A stretch of DNA of 64,000 nt from positions 247,199-311,198 of the forward strand of contig JXTC01000193.1 in NCBI GenBank assembly GCA_002914845.1, in the 5' to 3' direction. Within the stretch, counting starts at the first letter, position 1. Each line of letters opens with the position of its first letter. Both the position numbers and the translations under genes were made by a program. Origin of the DNA: Trema orientale (Eukaryota; Streptophyta; Magnoliopsida; Rosales; Cannabaceae). This document shows, one piece after another, positions 61,701 through 64,000 of the stretch. The notes under the pieces are model-generated. The model did no database searches and was not told the DNA's origin. It saw only the letters and a list, made by a program, of their open reading frames with translations.

Positions 61701-63726
61701 GAGTAGCCCATTATAGACCAATTCCAGTTCAAAAAAAAAATAACAAAATAACAAAAAAAAAAAAAGAAATATTCTGATCAAATTTAAAGTTATTTTTTAT
61801 GAAATCCTTAATAATTTAGATACAGTCACAAATTAATTTAAGTGTTAATTAATATAAACAATAAAAAATATTTACTAATATTAGAAAAACTAATATAGAT
61901 AGATCTAAATATTTAAGTAAGCCATTAAAAAAAAAATTTATTTATAACTATCTCATTAAAAATCTTATAAGTAAAACTCAATAGGACAATACAAAATCTT
62001 AGTTTAGTAAGAAAAAATAATATAAAATGTTTAAGATTAGGCAGAATAAAATTAAGAAAAAAAAAACCATAAGAAAAAAAAAAAGAAAGGGCCAAAATGG
62101 ACTGGCTCATGACGGGCCTGAGTGAGCCAACCCGCGATAGGTCAGAATGGGGTGCTCACCTTGGCCCATCATAGGCTGACCTGTCCTAAATCAGGTCAAG
62201 CCTATACTATGAACTTTATTGGATTGAGCTGGGCCAAGCTAGCTTGTGGGCCATAATATTATGGCTCAGTCCAACCCACAACTAGTAAATAGGCTATGCC
62301 GACTCATCTATAGTATCAGAATGGGTCAGCTTATCTACAATATTAAGACAGGTCAGTCCGTCCTGATACCATAGTAAGTTGGGCTTGGGCTGGTCTATCG
62401 GCCTCAGCTTAGAGTTGCATTAGGAACATGAGTCCCAGTTATGTAATTTTGAAAGTTTTAGAATATGAAGCTCACAAAGAATTAAAAAAGAACCTAGGTG
62501 ATACAATTTGAAAAGCTGGTGATATTTACTCTTCCTACTAATTAAGTAGTAAATAGTTAGATTGAAATTTATTTCCATACAAATCCATTGCCAACACAAA
62601 TGTCAAAAATATAGTTTGTTTGGTCATGAACAACATTCATAATAGTGGTTTTTTTTTTTTTCACCAATTTTCAAACCCATACAGGGGAAGTTATCTTTTC
62701 AGGTATAAAGAATCACAAAGCTTTCTAAAAGTATGCCAAAAGTTAAAGTTATATGATATATTTTCTTAGGGCGCGTCTACAGTAGGGGCGCCCCTACGTA
62801 GGGCCCTGTCTATTCACCGTTTGATGGGAATCTGTATATAAATAGATTCTCCACAGATTCCCGTTATTCCCCATAGATTCCCATCCAACGATAATTAAGG
62901 CATGACCCTACGTAGGGACGCCCCTACCGTAGCCATCTCCATTTTCTTAATATTGAAGCTACTATATCTCTGATTCTCTCATCAAAGTTTTAATGCCAAA
63001 TAAGTAACGAGTTGTCATAGATTCAGTGGTGAAATATAACTAATTAATTGCCAAATATGGACTTTAAAACATTCACCTATTGATCAATATTTCAAACTCA
63101 TTTATAGCATCATCAGTAGTTGGTGTTAGAATGATATTTAAAAAGAGTTGGAATGCTTCATGATCACTCCTAGAATTATTCTTTTGTAAAGCATACATCA
63201 AAAATAAAAAAGAGAGCTGGTTAGAATAGGATTGCCAATAAATGCTTACCATACTGTTGCGTTCTTATAGCGTACGTTAAAAGACTTGCACCATTTGCAC
63301 CTTTCTCCGGCAACAATTCTTCCAGCGGTGTAACTTCATAGAGATAACGAGCCATTTTCTTGTTACCATAGGCAAGAGCAAGCACGACCGGAATCATTCC
63401 AGTCTCAGTAGCTATACTAACAATTCTAGGGTTCTTTCTAACCATAGATTTTGCTATGCTTGTTATTCCACTCATTGTAGCATCAGCAAGAGCTGTGAAG
63501 CCATCTATGGTCCCTTTTAGTTCTAAATCTTTTGGTTCCATTAGCCCAATCAACCACTCCACAATGTCTGTGTGTCCAGCAATGACAGCAATATGGAGAG
63601 CTGACTTACCATAATTTAGACAAATCACTTTCAATACGCCAGGATTTTTACCATAAATCTCCTTCGCAATATTCCATTTACCATTCTGCAAAGCGTTGAA
63701 GAAGTTGTTCTCATCACTGTGGACAC
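55771..63726 (-). CDS. ankyrin-repeat/PGG-domain membrane protein (ACD6/ITN1-like), right copy, 5' partial
   Basis: Exons 63726-63250, 59875-59726, 58223-58125, 57879-57838, 57711-57290 and 56397-55771; every visible exon is open and phases join. The first exon carries ankyrin repeats (SALHIAVIAGHTDIVEWL; GFTALADATMSG), the second HLLKRCPRLAFASDHRDRSP, the fifth NNMLHVAGLL. The last has the PGG domain (AVAFTVPGGNNQDGIPLF) and about four hydrophobic segments (FNIFIILDAISLFSSIASVL; MIIGLSTLLLSLATMTIAF; VIVLACLPTLLFIWM). Family members are plasma-membrane proteins in defence and salt/ROS signalling. The usual acceptor of the last exon reads GG instead of AG (56398-56399); the next AG, at ATGCAG, would start the exon at 56382 in frame, dropping five residues. 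The start exon lies beyond 64000. Confidence 0.88.
60175..61352. mobile_element. 1.18-kb insertion with 9-bp target duplication and internal minisatellites
   Basis: The element is flanked on both sides by ATATTTTAT (60166-60174 and 61353-61361). The left arm has this word once (inverse at about 13147-13155), giving an empty site. Nine-base duplications point to a Mutator-like element. Inside, 60340-60610 has short AAACTAA-type repeats, and 60720-61185 has five to six units of about 75-90 bp containing GATTTACTTAC, TTCGGCTAAA and AGGAAATCTTTGTG. No transposase ORF. Terminal similarity is weak. Confidence 0.75.
61491..62420. mobile_element. hAT-like non-autonomous element, right copy
   Basis: Inverted partner of 12144-13015 with the same GGCCCA/TGGGCT-rich ends around an A/T core (61730-62085). 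The left flank GTTAGGAA matches the inverse of the left-copy flank (TTTAGGAC) at six of eight positions. The outer bases CTCTA of one end are lost (62420). Confidence 0.72.
62769..62940. mobile_element. 172-bp Mutator-like MITE with perfect 9-bp target duplication
   Basis: Flanked by ATTTTCTTA on both sides (62760-62768 and 62941-62949). Long imperfect terminal inverted repeats share CTAC-GTAGGGGCG-CCCTACGTAGGG. The left arm has a single TAAGAAAAT (11793-11801) at the same place, so this element inserted after the arms separated. Far richer in GC than its surroundings. Confidence 0.9.
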
Positions 63727-64000
63727 CTGCAAATTAGTAGTAGATACATTTAACAATGTTAGAGAGAGAGAGAATCATAATCTTTCTAATTTGTTGTAAA
63801 ATATGTGTTTGTGTATATATGTACATATATGTGTCACTATATATATATATATTTCAATTTTAAACTTTGAAACATGCTCATAACTTAAAAATGGCAGTGG
63901 TAAAAGATATTTTCACACGACTTTTTTTCAGAAAAATAATAATTTCTAGCAATATTGTAACATAGAACAATAATATCTATCTATTAGTTCAAGCATTAGT
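63727..64000. other. intron upstream of the first visible ankyrin exon
   Basis: Colinear with 11072-10978 and then 4120-3870 of the left arm. A TATATG-rich stretch at 63811-63850 is the unoccupied copia target. Confidence 0.75.

Larger units (their letters stand above)
53940..64000. repeat. right arm of the giant inverted repeat
   Basis: Read in reverse, this follows the left arm from the CT microsatellite (18960) back through the ankyrin/PGG gene to 11073, and then, skipping the copia element, 4120 to about 3870. Exon sizes match exactly (99, 42 and 422 bp in both arms). The arm runs off the window edge, so its true length is unknown. Confidence 0.92.

Overview
This window looks like nuclear DNA of a flowering plant, probably a eudicot. 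It is AT-rich, its genes have short exons with GT-AG introns, and it carries Ty1/copia and Ty3/gypsy-like LTR elements, MITEs and plant-only gene families: ankyrin/PGG membrane protein, CDPK-type kinase and RBOH-type NADPH oxidase. I cannot name the species. No rRNA, tRNA or CRISPR array was seen.

The window is a rearranged double copy of one small gene cluster. Left copy: an ankyrin/PGG gene (+ strand, 11073-17717), the 3' part of a CDPK-like kinase (+, 27332-28857) and a long RBOH gene (- strand, 31699-39376). Right copy: a nearly complete CDPK-like kinase (+, 44246-47441), an inverted 3' fragment of RBOH (50861-52628) and the ankyrin/PGG gene in inverted orientation (-, 63726-55771, 5' end outside the window). 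The two ankyrin/PGG regions are arms of a giant inverted repeat (about 3870-18955 against 64000-53940). The CDPK regions are direct copies. All left-copy genes and the right RBOH fragment carry stops, frameshifts or lost splice sites. The right ankyrin/PGG gene is the only one open in every visible exon, and even it has lost one splice acceptor. The right CDPK has all kinase motifs and splice sites, but a one-base frameshift in an N-terminal repeat tract and no usable calcium-binding loop.

Transposons have hit the two copies differently, and the sister copy often preserves the empty site. Left only: a broken Ty1/copia element (4121-10977), a large gypsy-like element with no visible gag-pol (18961-27100) whose truncated end now sits where CDPK exon 1 should be, and a solo LTR (29682-31303). 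Right only: a 172-bp MITE with 9-bp target duplications (62769-62940), a 1.18-kb insertion full of minisatellite units (60175-61352) and a 2.15-kb insertion behind the CDPK (about 47455-49612). Shared and therefore older: an hAT-like element made of GGCCCA-rich ends around an AT-rich core.

The gene combination is suggestive. CDPKs are known to phosphorylate RBOH oxidases to trigger reactive oxygen bursts, and ankyrin/PGG proteins (ACD6/ITN1 type) act in immunity, salt and ROS responses. That these copies work together is inference only; most are plainly dying.
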